The notes beneath the pieces are model-generated. The model was given only the letters and a program-made list of their open reading frames with translations. It had not been told where the DNA came from and searched no databases. A stretch of DNA of 64,000 nt, taken from NCBI RefSeq assembly GCF_002104995.1, contig NW_024468261.1, positions 124,001 to 188,000 of the forward strand, in the 5' to 3' direction. Source of the DNA: Linderina pennispora (Eukaryota; Kickxellomycota; Kickxellomycetes; Kickxellales; Kickxellaceae). Of the stretch, positions 1 to 10,216 are shown piece by piece. The position numbers and the translations under genes were made by a program. How positions within the stretch are numbered: the first letter of the stretch is position 1; each line of letters begins with the position of its first letter.

Positions 1-841
1 AATTCCGTGCAGGATGCGCGGTCGATTGTGCCTGTATCATACTTGGGTCGCATGAAGTAAGTAGCATTGCACGGAGTGGGGACGGAGGGAGGGGCAATTT
101 AGCAGTCCTGAGAGAAAGACATTCATGTGCATGCTGCGGCTATGTTGCATAATCTGCATACACCGGCATCCATACATCAGCGTGTTTCCGTCCCCCGTTT
201 CAGGAAACACCACACTTACATCCAGTCTGCGGGATTGTCTGCTTATCGATTTGCCAAACCGTGTGTGGTGTAGGAGCGAGAGTGGCGAGTGGATGTGTGA
301 CCGGTGGGAGTGTCTGACATCGTTCATTGCACTGCACCACCAGCTGCCGCAGGTTGCGCACCACCGGATGCGGTACCAGGCGATCCGAATGTTCGACATT
401 GAGATGCATGTAAACATAGACACCGAGTTTGTCAACGAGTTCCAGATGTAGAAAACAGCATGGGTGTAGTCGTTGTTTGGTTATTTCCAAGAAAGACTTG
501 CGTTATCAAACAAGGCATAGCGAAGCAGCTGGAGAGCTGGGCCGCTGATGACAAATGCTTGTCCGAATATTGGCCATAGCCATGTTCTCAGTGTGCACGG
601 CCCACGGCCGTGATGCTGACGCTGTCCAGAACCGCAGCTGGCTAAGCGCAGTCACTGCCCGCCATTGCTGCGGCCCAGCCGCCTTGGTACATGGTCTGAT
701 TGCAGGCATTCTGTGGGCACCAGCGATTTGCAGAAAGCCAGGCCAGGGCTTGTTTTTATGCGCTGTGCCAGTGCACACAAAAAATTTTCCCTCGCTCTTT
801 CAGCTTAGCTGCCTCAATTTTCAAATACTATTACTCTCAAA
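1..841. other. intergenic region upstream of SDO1
   Basis: No convincing coding region is seen. The short open frames on both strands overlap one another, have no recognisable domain and look like chance frames. The last ~60 bases before position 842 are pyrimidine-rich and A-rich, as expected for a fungal promoter and leader. Confidence 0.5.
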
Positions 842-1603
842 ATGGGTAAAATTTTCCAACCCAGCAACAAAATTCAGCTGACCAACGTGTCGGTAGTACG
901 CCTGCGCAAGGGCGGCAAGCGATTCGAGGTGGCATGCTACAAGAACAAGGCCTCGGAATGGCGCAACGGCGTTGAGAAGGACATCGACGAGGTGCTTCAG
1001 ATTCACCAGGTGTACATGAACGTGTCCAAGGGCCAGGTGGCCAAGACCGAGGAGCTGAAAAAGTGCTTCAAGACCGAGGACGTCGACGAGGTGATCCGCG
1101 AGATCCTGCAAAAGGGTGAGCAGCAGGTGTCTGACAAGGAGCGGCACCACCAGCTCGACAACATGCTGCGAGACATCGCCACCATCGTTGCCGAGAAGTG
1201 CATAAACCCGACCACGCAGCGGCCATATACTGTCACCATGATCGAGAAGGCCATGGGCGATCTGCACTACTCGGTGAACCCGAACCGCAGCGCCAAGCAG
1301 CAGGCGCTGGATGTCATCAAGCAGATCCAGCAGCAGAACATTATGCCAATTTCCAGGGCCCGGATGCGCATCCGGGTGACAATGCCGAGCAAGGAGGCAA
1401 AGCGGATCAAGGACAAGCTGTCGCCGCTGGTCGCCGAGACCGAGGAGGAGGACATTAGCGAGGAGTATGAGCTGATTGCGCTGATCGACCCTGGCCAGTT
1501 TCGCGCTATCTCGGATCTGCTGCAGGCGGAATGCAAGGGCCGCGGCGAGGTCGAGGTTCTGAGTCTCCGGGACACGAACGACGAGGATAGCACGTTCATG
1601 TAG
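842..1603 (+). CDS. SDO1: SDO1/SBDS ribosome maturation protein
   Basis: A 253-residue protein, the usual length of the SBDS family. It acts in the cytoplasm with the EFL1 GTPase to release the anti-association factor eIF6/TIF6 from pre-60S subunits. The N-terminal FYSH domain starts MGKIFQPSNKIQLTNVSVVR and is followed by the family-typical KNKASEWRNGVEKDIDEVLQ. The central helical domain has CINPTTQRPYTVTMIEKAM around residues 119-138. The C-terminal ferredoxin-like domain carries ARMRIRVTMPS near residue 175. There is no intron. The start is the first ATG, in an AAAATGG context. It converges on ISY1, with 48 bp between the two stop codons. Identification rests on family recognition across the whole length. 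Confidence 0.96.
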   Translation: MGKIFQPSNKIQLTNVSVVRLRKGGKRFEVACYKNKASEWRNGVEKDIDEVLQIHQVYMNVSKGQVAKTEELKKCFKTEDVDEVIREILQKGEQQVSDKERHHQLDNMLRDIATIVAEKCINPTTQRPYTVTMIEKAMGDLHYSVNPNRSAKQQALDVIKQIQQQNIMPISRARMRIRVTMPSKEAKRIKDKLSPLVAETEEEDISEEYELIALIDPGQFRAISDLLQAECKGRGEVEVLSLRDTNDEDSTFM

Positions 1604-1651
1604 GTTCTATACAGCTTGGTGAAATTAATCCATATATTCAACACCCATCAT

Positions 1652-2278
1652 CTACTCGTCACTGTCGTCACTGTCGCTGACTAATGAGGCGTCGTGCGCG
1701 CCGCGCAGCTTCTCGATCCACTGCTCTTTGACCTTGGCCTCGTGCGCCAGCAGTTCTCCATCGTCATCTTCGTCTCTGTATCCAAAGTACCTCGCATCGA
1801 CCCGCTTCATCAGGTCGCCCCTCTGATTCCGCCTGGCCTTGCCTGAGTCCTGTTGTTGCTCAAACAGCTCCCGCACACCAGGCAGCTCCTTTGCCCGTCC
1901 AAAGTACTTGTATCCACGGTTTCCAGGCACCTCCCGCCCCTGGTGGTCGATCATCTTTGGGCCAATCTTTCTGTAGTCTGGGCCACCCAGCTCCATGACG
2001 CGGTTCTCCCAGTGGATTTTGGCGCGCAGCAGTTTGTTGATCCCGTCGTTGAGGTCGCGTATCTGCGATTCGGGGAGAGACGAGTCGTGGATGCGGGAGA
2101 CGTCGCGCGAGATCTCGCGGATCACGTCGCGCCGCCATTTCTCGGCCTCGTCAAGCGTGTTGGCAAGCGAGGCGAGATGTGGCCGCCGCTCCTTGGGCTT
2201 GTGGATGCCCAGCTCGATGGACTGCGCTTCGCGGAAGCGGTAGAGCATCGACTGCGCCTTTTCCTGGTTGCGGGCCAT
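1652..2278 (-). CDS. ISY1: pre-mRNA-splicing factor ISY1
   Basis: A 208-residue protein starting MARNQEKAQSMLYRFREAQS, the hallmark N-terminus of ISY1, a component of the Prp19-associated (NTC) complex that acts in the catalytic steps of splicing. The conserved core follows: an RRDVIREISRDVSRI helix, then NKLLRAKIHWENRVMELGGP and the RGYKYFGRAKELPGVRELFE segment (about residues 145-163). The C-terminus is short and acidic, ending in a serine/aspartate run. It is somewhat shorter than the yeast and human proteins because the C-terminal extension is reduced. Its start lies 343 bp from the start of the divergent ubiquitin-like/HERP gene, so the two may share a promoter. Confidence 0.95.
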   Translation of the reverse strand: MARNQEKAQSMLYRFREAQSIELGIHKPKERRPHLASLANTLDEAEKWRRDVIREISRDVSRIHDSSLPESQIRDLNDGINKLLRAKIHWENRVMELGGPDYRKIGPKMIDHQGREVPGNRGYKYFGRAKELPGVRELFEQQQDSGKARRNQRGDLMKRVDARYFGYRDEDDDGELLAHEAKVKEQWIEKLRGAHDASLVSDSDDSDE

Positions 2279-2621
2279 GGCTGGTGTGAGTGTGACAAGG
2301 GAGTGAAGGGGCTATGTGGAAATGGCTTGCGATGATGGCACCCGAACTTTTGCTCCATGGCGTGCTCGACTGCGCCATGCATCACGTGTTTATGGTTTCC
2401 AACCAAAAAGTCATTCCTTGGGTGGCTGTGACGTCGCGAACAGCCATTTGCTCCGTTTTTACAAAGGCATATTCTGCACCAAGTGGGCCAGTAAATTGCA
2501 GCGCCTTTTTCAACCGTCCTTTTCCTCATTCTCTGTTCTACAATCTTGCACGGCAGCTTGCTGACTGCATTTATATTTTGCACAAAGCACTATTACTTTA
2601 TCAGCCTTATCTGCCTTCACG

Positions 2622-3636
2622 ATGGTTCAGCTGCTGGTCCGCTCGCCGTCCGTCAACACCCCTGACAACTTTCAAATCAGTATCGGCACAGAGATGCACA
2701 TTGCCGAGGTGAAGCGGGAAATTGAGCGCCAGCACCCGTCTGCCCCGCAGGCGCGTGACATGCGGGTTATATGGAAAGGCCGGATTCTGAACGACGACTA
2801 TCCAGTGATGAAAGATATACCAGTGCAACGACGACGAGGCGGAGGAGGTGCCAGAGCCACAGACTGTGCACTTTGTGCTGAACACGCCAATAAGCGGCAT
2901 ACCGAAGCAGCCCACCACACATGGAGCGAAGCAGGCAGAGGGACAGAAAATGGGGGCGCCGGCGGCGGCTGATTTAGCCAAGGATGATGGCGTGCCTGCA
3001 GACAGCGCGTCTATTGTGCCGCTGGGCAACCAATTCCAGTATGTGCTGGTTAATGGCGTGCCATATCTGATGGAGCTGACGCCTGTGGGGCTCGATGCGC
3101 CAGCTGCCAGACTGGACGATCCCGACGATGACACGCCGATTGCACAGCTTATGGCACGCACGGCTACCACGCTGTCGCAGTACGAGCAGGTCCAGCGGCT
3201 AATGGCCCAGACGCAGGCGATTGTGGACCGGGCGAATGCGAGGCAGGACGCAGGCATGAACAACCCGGATGTCCGGCCAGCCGACCACCACGGCGTGCCG
3301 CTTGACGTGTTTCGCAGCATAAACTTCAGTGCAATCTGGAACGCCGCCTGGCTCCTGCTGAGAATGGCGCTGCTGGTTGCGGTGTTTGCACACGATGCGA
3401 GCTGGGAGCGGCTGATTCTGCTTGGCGCACTGGTGCTTGGATTCATAGTTCTGCAGAGCCGCGGCGTGCGTGAGGGCTTTGCTAGGCTCAACAACGCTAA
3501 TGGGGAGCGGGACAACGGCACTGAAGGGCAGCCGAGGGTGTATTCTGTGTGGGAGAAGATCAAGGCGCTGGCAATTGCCCTGCTCACGTCACTGGTGCCG
3601 TCGGAGCCGTTCCAGGGGCCTCTGGCCGAAGAGTAG
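2622..3636 (+). CDS. HERPUD/Usa1-like ubiquitin-like-domain ER membrane protein (frameshifted)
   Basis: The N-terminal ~65 residues (MVQLLVRSPSV...VIWKGRILNDDYPVMKDIP) form a ubiquitin-like fold of the HERP type. The reading frame then moves by one base near 2820 and continues as QCNDDEAEEVPEPQTVHFVL to the stop at 3636. A C-terminal pair of hydrophobic segments (around 3340-3450, WLLLRMALLVAVFAH and LILLGALVLGFIVLQ) forms a membrane hairpin, as in HERPUD1. HERP/Usa1 proteins scaffold the HRD1 ubiquitin ligase in ER-associated degradation. The frame change is either a one-base error or mutation, or removal of an improbably short 19-nt GT-AG segment (2805-2823). Removing that segment would delete conserved Ubl residues, so a one-base indel is preferred. 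Family assignment is by domain order and moderate similarity. Confidence 0.75.
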
Positions 3637-3840
3637 ACCACAGTGTGTTTTTTCTGTAGCTTTAGATAGTATTTTAAACGGATATCCAGCATATATTCCA
3701 CATCGCGCGTGTGCCAGAGCTGCCTGGTTGAGTCTGTAGGCACGGGTGTCGACTTTAAGGAGCAGGGTGGGATTTGCACTGGCAACTGGCCGGTCGGAAT
3801 CGCGGCCACACGCGCATCCCCGAGTAGCCCGCTTTCGCAG

Positions 3841-3850
3841 TCCTATAAAA
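3841..3850 (+). promoter_or_regulatory. TATA-like box of first dienoyl-CoA isomerase gene
   Basis: A CCTATAAAA-type motif lies about 100 bp upstream of the ATG at 3950, a plausible core promoter position. Assigned by motif and spacing only. Confidence 0.35.
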
Positions 3851-3949
3851 TTGTGTCCGATCACAAGCCAGCCAGGAACCTTCAAGGGCGCTGTTCGTCG
3901 GAGACCTACTTCTCCTCTACTGCCAGCCAAATCAGCCTATTTTCTTGCT

Positions 3950-4792
3950 ATGTCTTCCTACACCTTTGAGACCCTCCTCGTGGACATTTCCGCTAGCGGC
4001 GTCGCACACGTCGAGATCAACCGGCCCAAAAACCTCAATGCCTTCAGCCACCAGACGTGGCAGGATATCGGGCGGTGCTTCGCGCAGTTCAAATCCGACG
4101 GCAACGTGCGGTGCATCGTGCTCAGTGCAGCTGGCCGCATGTTCACCGCCGGCCTTGATCTCAAGGATGCCATGAAGCGTGCAGCCGAGCGCCAAAAGGA
4201 GGACGGCAGCCGCGATGTTGCCCGCAAGGGCTACTACCAGCGCCTGTATCTGCTTGAGTTCCAGGACGCACTGACGCAGGTCGAGACATGTGACAAGCCG
4301 GTCATTTCTGTTGTCCATGGCGCATGCATTGGCATTGGCGTGGACCTGAACGTCGCATGTGATATTCGCATTGCCTCCGAGGACGCCTACTACTGCGTCA
4401 AAGAGGTCGACATTGGTATGGCAGCAGACATCGGTACGCTGCAGCGCCTGCCCAAGGTCGTCGGCAACGACAGCTGGGTGCGCGACATCTGCTACACTGC
4501 TCGCAATGTTCCGGCCAAGGAGGCGCAGGCCTTTGGTCTGGTCAGCAATGTATACAAAACTAAGGACGAGTCGATGAAGGCCGCGTTTGAGCTCGCTGAG
4601 ACCATTGCCAGCAAGTCGCCGGTTGCCGTTGTTAGCACCAAGCACCTGCTCAACTACTCGCGCGACCACACGGTTCAAGAGGGGCTTGAGTACACCGCGT
4701 TGTGGAACGCATTGGCGCACAACTCGAAGGACATGGGCGTCGCAATGATGGCCAGCCTGCAGAAGCAGAAGGCGACGTTCCCCAAGCTTTAG
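3950..4792 (+). CDS. delta(3,5)-delta(2,4)-dienoyl-CoA isomerase, tandem copy 1
   Basis: A 280-residue crotonase-fold enzyme of the ECH1/Dci type, which isomerises 3,5-dienoyl-CoA to 2,4-dienoyl-CoA during beta-oxidation of unsaturated fatty acids. The three acidic residues known from the mammalian enzyme are present in the expected spacing: the Asp of GVDL, the Glu of VKEVDIG and the Asp of AADIGTLQRLPK. The CoA-binding AGLDLKDA segment lies near residue 70. The C-terminus ends FPKL, a permissive variant of the peroxisomal PTS1 signal, so a peroxisomal location is inferred. The ATG at 3950 was chosen because homology starts there and the upstream in-frame extension looks like leader. A paralogue of identical length follows 391 bp downstream on the same strand. 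Confidence 0.92.
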   Translation: MSSYTFETLLVDISASGVAHVEINRPKNLNAFSHQTWQDIGRCFAQFKSDGNVRCIVLSAAGRMFTAGLDLKDAMKRAAERQKEDGSRDVARKGYYQRLYLLEFQDALTQVETCDKPVISVVHGACIGIGVDLNVACDIRIASEDAYYCVKEVDIGMAADIGTLQRLPKVVGNDSWVRDICYTARNVPAKEAQAFGLVSNVYKTKDESMKAAFELAETIASKSPVAVVSTKHLLNYSRDHTVQEGLEYTALWNALAHNSKDMGVAMMASLQKQKATFPKL

Positions 4793-5183
4793 GTAGTTTT
4801 TAGCAGGTACTAATAAATGGCCCGTGCGCATTCCCGAATTGACAGTCATGGTCCGCCTGTGCATGAAGCCAGGAGATCAGCTGTGGCATGGGCTCCAGCT
4901 ACCCGGTGAAGAAAAACTGTTGCCCACCCAGCCAGAGCTCGAAATGAAAGGAGGCTCTATGCTCCGTAGGCGGAGCCAAAACGCTCCGTGCCCATCGTGA
5001 CTATCCCGCGCATGCAGCTGGGATCTGAAGATCCATAAAATGGCATGTGCACGGACAGCAGACATTGCTTCGAACAATTCTCTCTTTACTTCCCGTCTGA
5101 CTATAAACGCCCCTCCCGCCACCCGCTTTCTAATTCCTCTTACCACCAAGCAACAGCAACATCATCATCACGCTCAATCAGCC

Positions 5184-6026
5184 ATGCCGCCGTACAACTT
5201 TTCTACTCTCACCGTCGAGATCAGCCCCGCTGGCGTTGCGCACGTTCAGCTGAACCGGCCAAAGGCGCTCAATGCCTTCAGCAACCAGATGTGGGAGGAC
5301 ATCCACGCGTGCTTCTCGCAAATGAAGACTGACAGCGACGTGCGCTGCGCTGTTGTCTCCGGCTCCGGGCGGATCTTCACCGCCGGTCTTGATCTCAAGG
5401 ATGCAGTCCAAAATCCAACGTTCTCCGGTAAGCACGACGAGTCAGCCGATGTCGCGCGCAAGGGGTACTACCACCGGTTCCATATCCACCACTGGCAAGA
5501 CTGTCTCTCGGCGATGGAGCGGTGCGATAAGCCAGTTATTGCCGCGGTTCATAACGCCTGCTTTGGCGCGGGCGTTGACTTCATCACCGGATGCGATATC
5601 CGCCTGGCGACCGAGGACGCATACTTTTGCGTCAAAGAGGTTGATATTGGCATGGCTGCAGATGTCGGCACGCTGCAGCGCCTGCCCAAGGTCGTCGGCA
5701 ACGACAGCTGGGTGCGCGAGGTATGCTATACGGCGCGCCAAGTACCGGCCAAGGAGGCACTAGCTGTCGGACTTATCAGCGGTGTGTACAAAACCAAGGA
5801 GGAGATGGTCAAGGCTGCGCTGGTGATGGCTGAGACTATCGCCAGCAAGTCGCCGGTTGCTGTTGTCAGCACCAAACACCTGCTGAATCATGCCCGTGAT
5901 CACACAGTCCAAGAGGGGCTTGAGTACACCGCGCTGTGGAACGCATTGGCGCACAACTCGAAAGACATGGGTGTCGCGATGATGGCCAGCCTGCAGAAGC
6001 AGAAGGCGACGTTCCCCAAGCTATGA
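5184..6026 (+). CDS. delta(3,5)-delta(2,4)-dienoyl-CoA isomerase, tandem copy 2
   Basis: A paralogue of the gene at 3950, also 280 residues. It starts MPPYNFSTLTVEISPAGVAH and has the same catalytic layout: GVDF Asp, VKEVDIG Glu and AADVGTLQRLPK Asp. It too ends in the PTS1-like PKL. The N-terminal third and the middle (residues about 75-130) have diverged clearly from copy 1. The C-terminal ~35 residues are identical and nearly identical at the DNA level. The start is chosen at 5184 because the upstream in-frame sequence, including a His-rich stretch, has no counterpart in copy 1. The two enzymes probably serve the same peroxisomal pathway with different substrate preference or expression; that is inference. 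Confidence 0.92.
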   Translation: MPPYNFSTLTVEISPAGVAHVQLNRPKALNAFSNQMWEDIHACFSQMKTDSDVRCAVVSGSGRIFTAGLDLKDAVQNPTFSGKHDESADVARKGYYHRFHIHHWQDCLSAMERCDKPVIAAVHNACFGAGVDFITGCDIRLATEDAYFCVKEVDIGMAADVGTLQRLPKVVGNDSWVREVCYTARQVPAKEALAVGLISGVYKTKEEMVKAALVMAETIASKSPVAVVSTKHLLNHARDHTVQEGLEYTALWNALAHNSKDMGVAMMASLQKQKATFPKL

Positions 6027-8460
6027 GCATTTAGGATATAGTGCCAATATACCAGTTATAGTAGGAGCCAGCCGCTGGTATACGAATGCGAGGAGTGGAG
6101 AGTCTCAGTTGAGCGCAATCCCGCATTACCCGACAAACCTCCGTGGTGGCACCTATCAAAAAGTAACAGAGAGGAGCCAGCTCATTTGCCCGCAATGCTA
6201 CACGCATGAGCCGGGTCACCTGAAGGTATTTCGGACATTGGGGGAGGGTTGTTCACAAGAATGCAGCGAGTTAGAAATGGTGCGAGAAATTGGCCGAGAC
6301 TAGTTGTGATAAGCAATGGCACTAGGCTGGAGCCGGTACGTTCTCCCCCAACAAGTATCTGGATCCAGTGCATCTGAGCACATGTGCATCATGTGCGTGC
6401 TTGGGCGCATATATGTTCCAGTGTTGGCCCAGTCCCCAAAAATGTAGACTCAGAGGGTGGGCGACAACAAGAAACCACCCCCTCGTGGACAAGGGGCAAT
6501 TCAGGATGTACAATTCAGGTATTGGGAAACGTAGGAATGCTGTGACCTACGTCATCCCGGTTGAGAACAGGATTTGGTATGAAATGTGCAATACAGATGA
6601 CAGCCTGGAAAACTAACTGCTGTTGACCTCGCTCCTCGTGCTCATTCCCATGCATCTATTGGTATTCATGATAAGGCGCGATTGAGCTTCGCCGTATCTA
6701 TCTTAACCAAGTCCACTCTTGTGGGATGCTACCTAACAAATACACCGATAGCCAATAGCTAGTGCATTTGCGCTTCTCAGTGTAATCCACTAGTGACCGC
6801 TGTGTTATCGTAGGCCCATCCTATTGGCGTGGATGTGCCGAGATAGCGATGTGGAAGCATCATTGTCGTCATTATCAGTGCTGGATGCCAATCAAGCTGG
6901 ATACTATCAAGTGCGATACCAGGCTTTTACTGCCACATGTTGTGGGCCGATATTTGGGAAAGGGCACATGGTGAATTGACAGGCGCTCTACGTCAAGGCA
7001 GATATGGACAATACACGCACGGTCCGGGTATTTACTGAATTCCTAAAAGCAACAACTGACTGACCATTATTTCTTGCTTTAATTGTGTCATCCTGGGCTT
7101 GGCAGAAAAGGCCGGATCCAGCGTTGTTTGTGAGGAAAAGGGGAATGGTATTCACTGATACATACAAGTTGTGCTCGGGTTAGCGGCTCTCCTGGCTCTG
7201 CAGTACTGGTTTGGGAGCTTGAAACCAGCCAGGGGGCCAGAACCCGATCCGCAGGTACCTGAAGTGGCAGGCAACCGGGTGCATGCTGATGCTCGGGTGT
7301 TGCATTGTCAGCTGCAAAGATTGGTAGCGTCTGGGCAGGCGGTGGGTAAATTTGGGGAAGAGGGATGTGGACCAGCATACAGCCGTTTCCAATTAAGAAG
7401 CGTGCTTCAGTGCACCAGCACTCATCCAACAGCAGAAAGCTGAGAGCACGAAGATTCAGTGGTGGCAAGTGCTCTAGCTAGAATCGCATCTGCTGCCAGT
7501 GAGATTCTGAGTAGTGGTTTAGAGAGCAGTAGCGAGGGATCCAAATGTTTTTTTACTGGCTTGGGTCGTCTGAGACCAGAGGCATTGCAGCGCCATATCG
7601 TGCGAGAGAAGAAGAATGCCATTGTGCCGTGTGTCTGCCAGGAATGCTTTTTGTTCCTGGTATTCTGCGCTGCAAACGTTCGCCAGAAGTAGATGCACTT
7701 GGTGGGGAATTCTGCTCCGCCCCGAAGCGAGCAGGGTACGCGCCATTGCGCTGTGATGTGCGTACAGGAAGCAGCTGGTGGATCCTGAGCTAACGGATGG
7801 AGCAGCGCCGAGCGTCTCTTGCTCTGGTTGGGGGTGGGAGAGGCGGTTCGGCTGGTGCCGATCCCGGAAATAGTAGAGGCTGATTCTATTGTCACGCGGG
7901 CTCGTGTGGGAATGAGATCCAGGCAGGTTCACTAGTGAGGTGATTCTCGCTGCAAAGGGCCAGTTCCGGCATTCAACGAGCAAATCGGGATGCGTGGTAC
8001 AGACCGCCTCTACCGAACGACTCGCAGGATTGCGAGGGAGAAGAGGAGGGAGGAGCATCTGGACTGATATCACCTTTTTCCCAAAGAAACACAGGGCCGA
8101 TGCACGCCGGCTGCAGCTGGAACTCCGTGCACTGTCCAAGCAAGGCAGGGAGAGAGAAAAGGCGAGCCCGCCAGCTGGTCCAATGCATGGAAAAAGTAAA
8201 GAGGCAGACGGCGGGCCGGATGGTGTAGCAGGTCGGAGTGGGCCAATCTGTGGGTTCTGCCTGGTCGTATGTTTTGTGACCCGGTTTGGGGGACGCACAG
8301 ATTGCTGCATTGGTGGCAAACCATGCACCGCCCGATACCACATGAGCAGCCCTCCCCGGGGCACAGATGGAGGGGCATCCGCTTGGTCTACGAGCGCCTA
8401 TTGTGCGGAATGGGCGGGCAGAGGAGGTGCCTGTGCGCATTCACAGCAGCCGTGTGGACT
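6027..8460. other. long intergenic region upstream of hexokinase
   Basis: About 2.4 kb without a supportable gene. The open frames on either strand, some over 200 codons near 7.5-8.4 kb, overlap each other antisense, have no domain and a shadow-like composition. I see no RNA gene, repeat array or transposon signature. The 3' part probably holds the hexokinase promoter. Confidence 0.5.
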
Positions 8461-8470
8461 GATATAAAAG
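8461..8470 (+). promoter_or_regulatory. TATA box of hexokinase gene
   Basis: GATATAAAAG lies about 135 bp upstream of the hexokinase ATG at 8604, followed by a pyrimidine-rich leader. Position and motif suit a TATA element of a highly expressed glycolytic gene. Confidence 0.5.
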
Positions 8471-8603
8471 CCAGGGCGTCTGGAGCGGGGAGGGTGGCAG
8501 CTGTGTTTTTCTTTTCTTTATACTCATAACCAACTCCTGCTCCCCCTGGCGACGAATAGCACCCTTTTATCCTCTTCGTACATATTATTCCCCTCTTCTG
8601 ACC

Positions 8604-9989
8604 ATGACTGCTGTCGACTACAAGATTGCAGGCGCTACGCCTGAGCAGCAAGAGGCCGTGGACATGCTGGTCAAGCAGTTCCTGCTGACTGACTCGCGTC
8701 TGGGCGAGATCATCAAGGAGTTCCGGCGGCGGATGGAGGACGGGCTGGCACACGACGGGCGCGTGGTGCGGATGTTCCCAAGCTATGTGACCCGCCGCCC
8801 GACAGGCAGCGAGGCCGGGTCGTACTATGCGATCGACCTTGGCGGCACGAACCTGCGTGTGCTGAAGGTGACTCTTGACGGCGCGGGTGGTGTGACGACC
8901 GAGCACCAAAAGTTCTCGCTGACGGAGGAGGCCAAGACGAAGACGCTGTTTGACTTCATTGCGCAGAGCATCGAGACGTTCCTGGACGACCGCAACCTGC
9001 GGCCGACGGGCCAGGACGAGCCCATCTCGATGGGCTTCACGTTCTCGTACCCGGTGCAGCAGACATCGATCAACAGCGGCATACTGTCGCAGTGGACCAA
9101 GGGGCTGAATGTGCCTGGATGCGTCGGCCGCGACGTGGTGCGGCTGCTGCAGGATGCGCTGCTGCGCCTGGGCCTGCGCGTGAAGATCTCGGCGCTGGTC
9201 AACGACACGGTGGGCACGCTGCTGTCGGCCGCGTACAAGAACCCGGCGGCGCAGATGGGCATTATCTTTGGCACGGGCACCAACGCTGCATACTACGAGA
9301 ACATCGACAATATCGGCAAGTGGAATGGCCCGCGGCCCGAGTCGGGCGAGATGGTGGTGAACATGGAGTGGGGAGCCTTTGACAGCAACGATTTCGCCTT
9401 CCTGCCGTTCACGCAGCACGACATCAAGCTGGACCGCAAGTCGATCAACCCGCGCAAGCAGGCGTACGAGAAGATGATCTCGGGCATGTACCTGGGCGAG
9501 ATCGCGCGCAACGTGATACTGTGGCTGGCCGACCAGCGCCTGATGTTCGGCGGGTGTTCGTCCGAGGTGCTCAACGCCATGTGGTCGATCGACACGTCGT
9601 ACCTGTCAAATGCGCTGGAGGACACGTCCGAGGACCTCGACGAGATCAAGTGCATCATCGAGAAGACCCTGAGCATCGCCGAGACAACGCTGGTCGACCG
9701 CAAGATCTTCCGCCTGATCGCCGCGCTGGTGGGCGAGCGTGCTGCGCGCCTCAGTGCCATCGGCGTGGTTGCCACGCTGGGCAAGCGCCCGGAACTGCTC
9801 AAGAAGGCCGTGCATATTGGCATTGATGGCTCGATGTACGAGTTCTGGCCCAACTTTGACAAGATGCTGAGCGACACTGTCTCGCACTTCCTGGCGCCCG
9901 AGCAGTTCGCAAACGTCAGCTTTGGCCTGGCCAAGGACGGCTCTGGTGTCGGAGCTGCGATCATTGCTATGCTTGCCTCCCAGGAGTAA
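8604..9989 (+). CDS. hexokinase
   Basis: A 461-residue, intron-free hexokinase that phosphorylates glucose and related hexoses with ATP in the cytosol. Motifs in order: a large N-terminal helix region; phosphate-1 motif IDLGGTNLRV (residues 77-86); sugar-binding MGFTFSYPV; catalytic Asp in LVNDTVGTL (Asp about 201); phosphate-2 IFGTGTNAAY; the glucose-contact segment VNMEWGAF; and the adenosine motif near the C-terminus, AKDGSGVGAAIIAM. The length and single catalytic half match fungal hexokinases. Codon use is strongly GC-ending, as expected for high expression. Whether it is closer to hexokinase or glucokinase cannot be decided by eye. Confidence 0.95.
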   Translation: MTAVDYKIAGATPEQQEAVDMLVKQFLLTDSRLGEIIKEFRRRMEDGLAHDGRVVRMFPSYVTRRPTGSEAGSYYAIDLGGTNLRVLKVTLDGAGGVTTEHQKFSLTEEAKTKTLFDFIAQSIETFLDDRNLRPTGQDEPISMGFTFSYPVQQTSINSGILSQWTKGLNVPGCVGRDVVRLLQDALLRLGLRVKISALVNDTVGTLLSAAYKNPAAQMGIIFGTGTNAAYYENIDNIGKWNGPRPESGEMVVNMEWGAFDSNDFAFLPFTQHDIKLDRKSINPRKQAYEKMISGMYLGEIARNVILWLADQRLMFGGCSSEVLNAMWSIDTSYLSNALEDTSEDLDEIKCIIEKTLSIAETTLVDRKIFRLIAALVGERAARLSAIGVVATLGKRPELLKKAVHIGIDGSMYEFWPNFDKMLSDTVSHFLAPEQFANVSFGLAKDGSGVGAAIIAMLASQE

Positions 9990-10216
9990 ACCTACTAATT
10001 TTCTTTTTCAAACATCATATTTTTCCTCTGTAAGTTTCAAATGAACTCGATCCAAAAAAAAATTGCCAAAACGGCTGGCATATCCCATTTTAAGGCGACA
10101 TTCGGGCCTGGCATCAGTGGAAAGGGGCCAATTTTTTGCAGCACAGACGAACGACCCCAGCTTTCTCCTGCATACCCACATCCCAACCATATCCTCCAAA
10201 ACAGGGAACTGAAAAG

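Noticed and set aside
7088-8467. Long overlapping open frames on both strands upstream of hexokinase (up to about 280 codons)
   Set aside because: They overlap antisense, use start codons at random, have no domain, and their composition mirrors GC-rich non-coding DNA.
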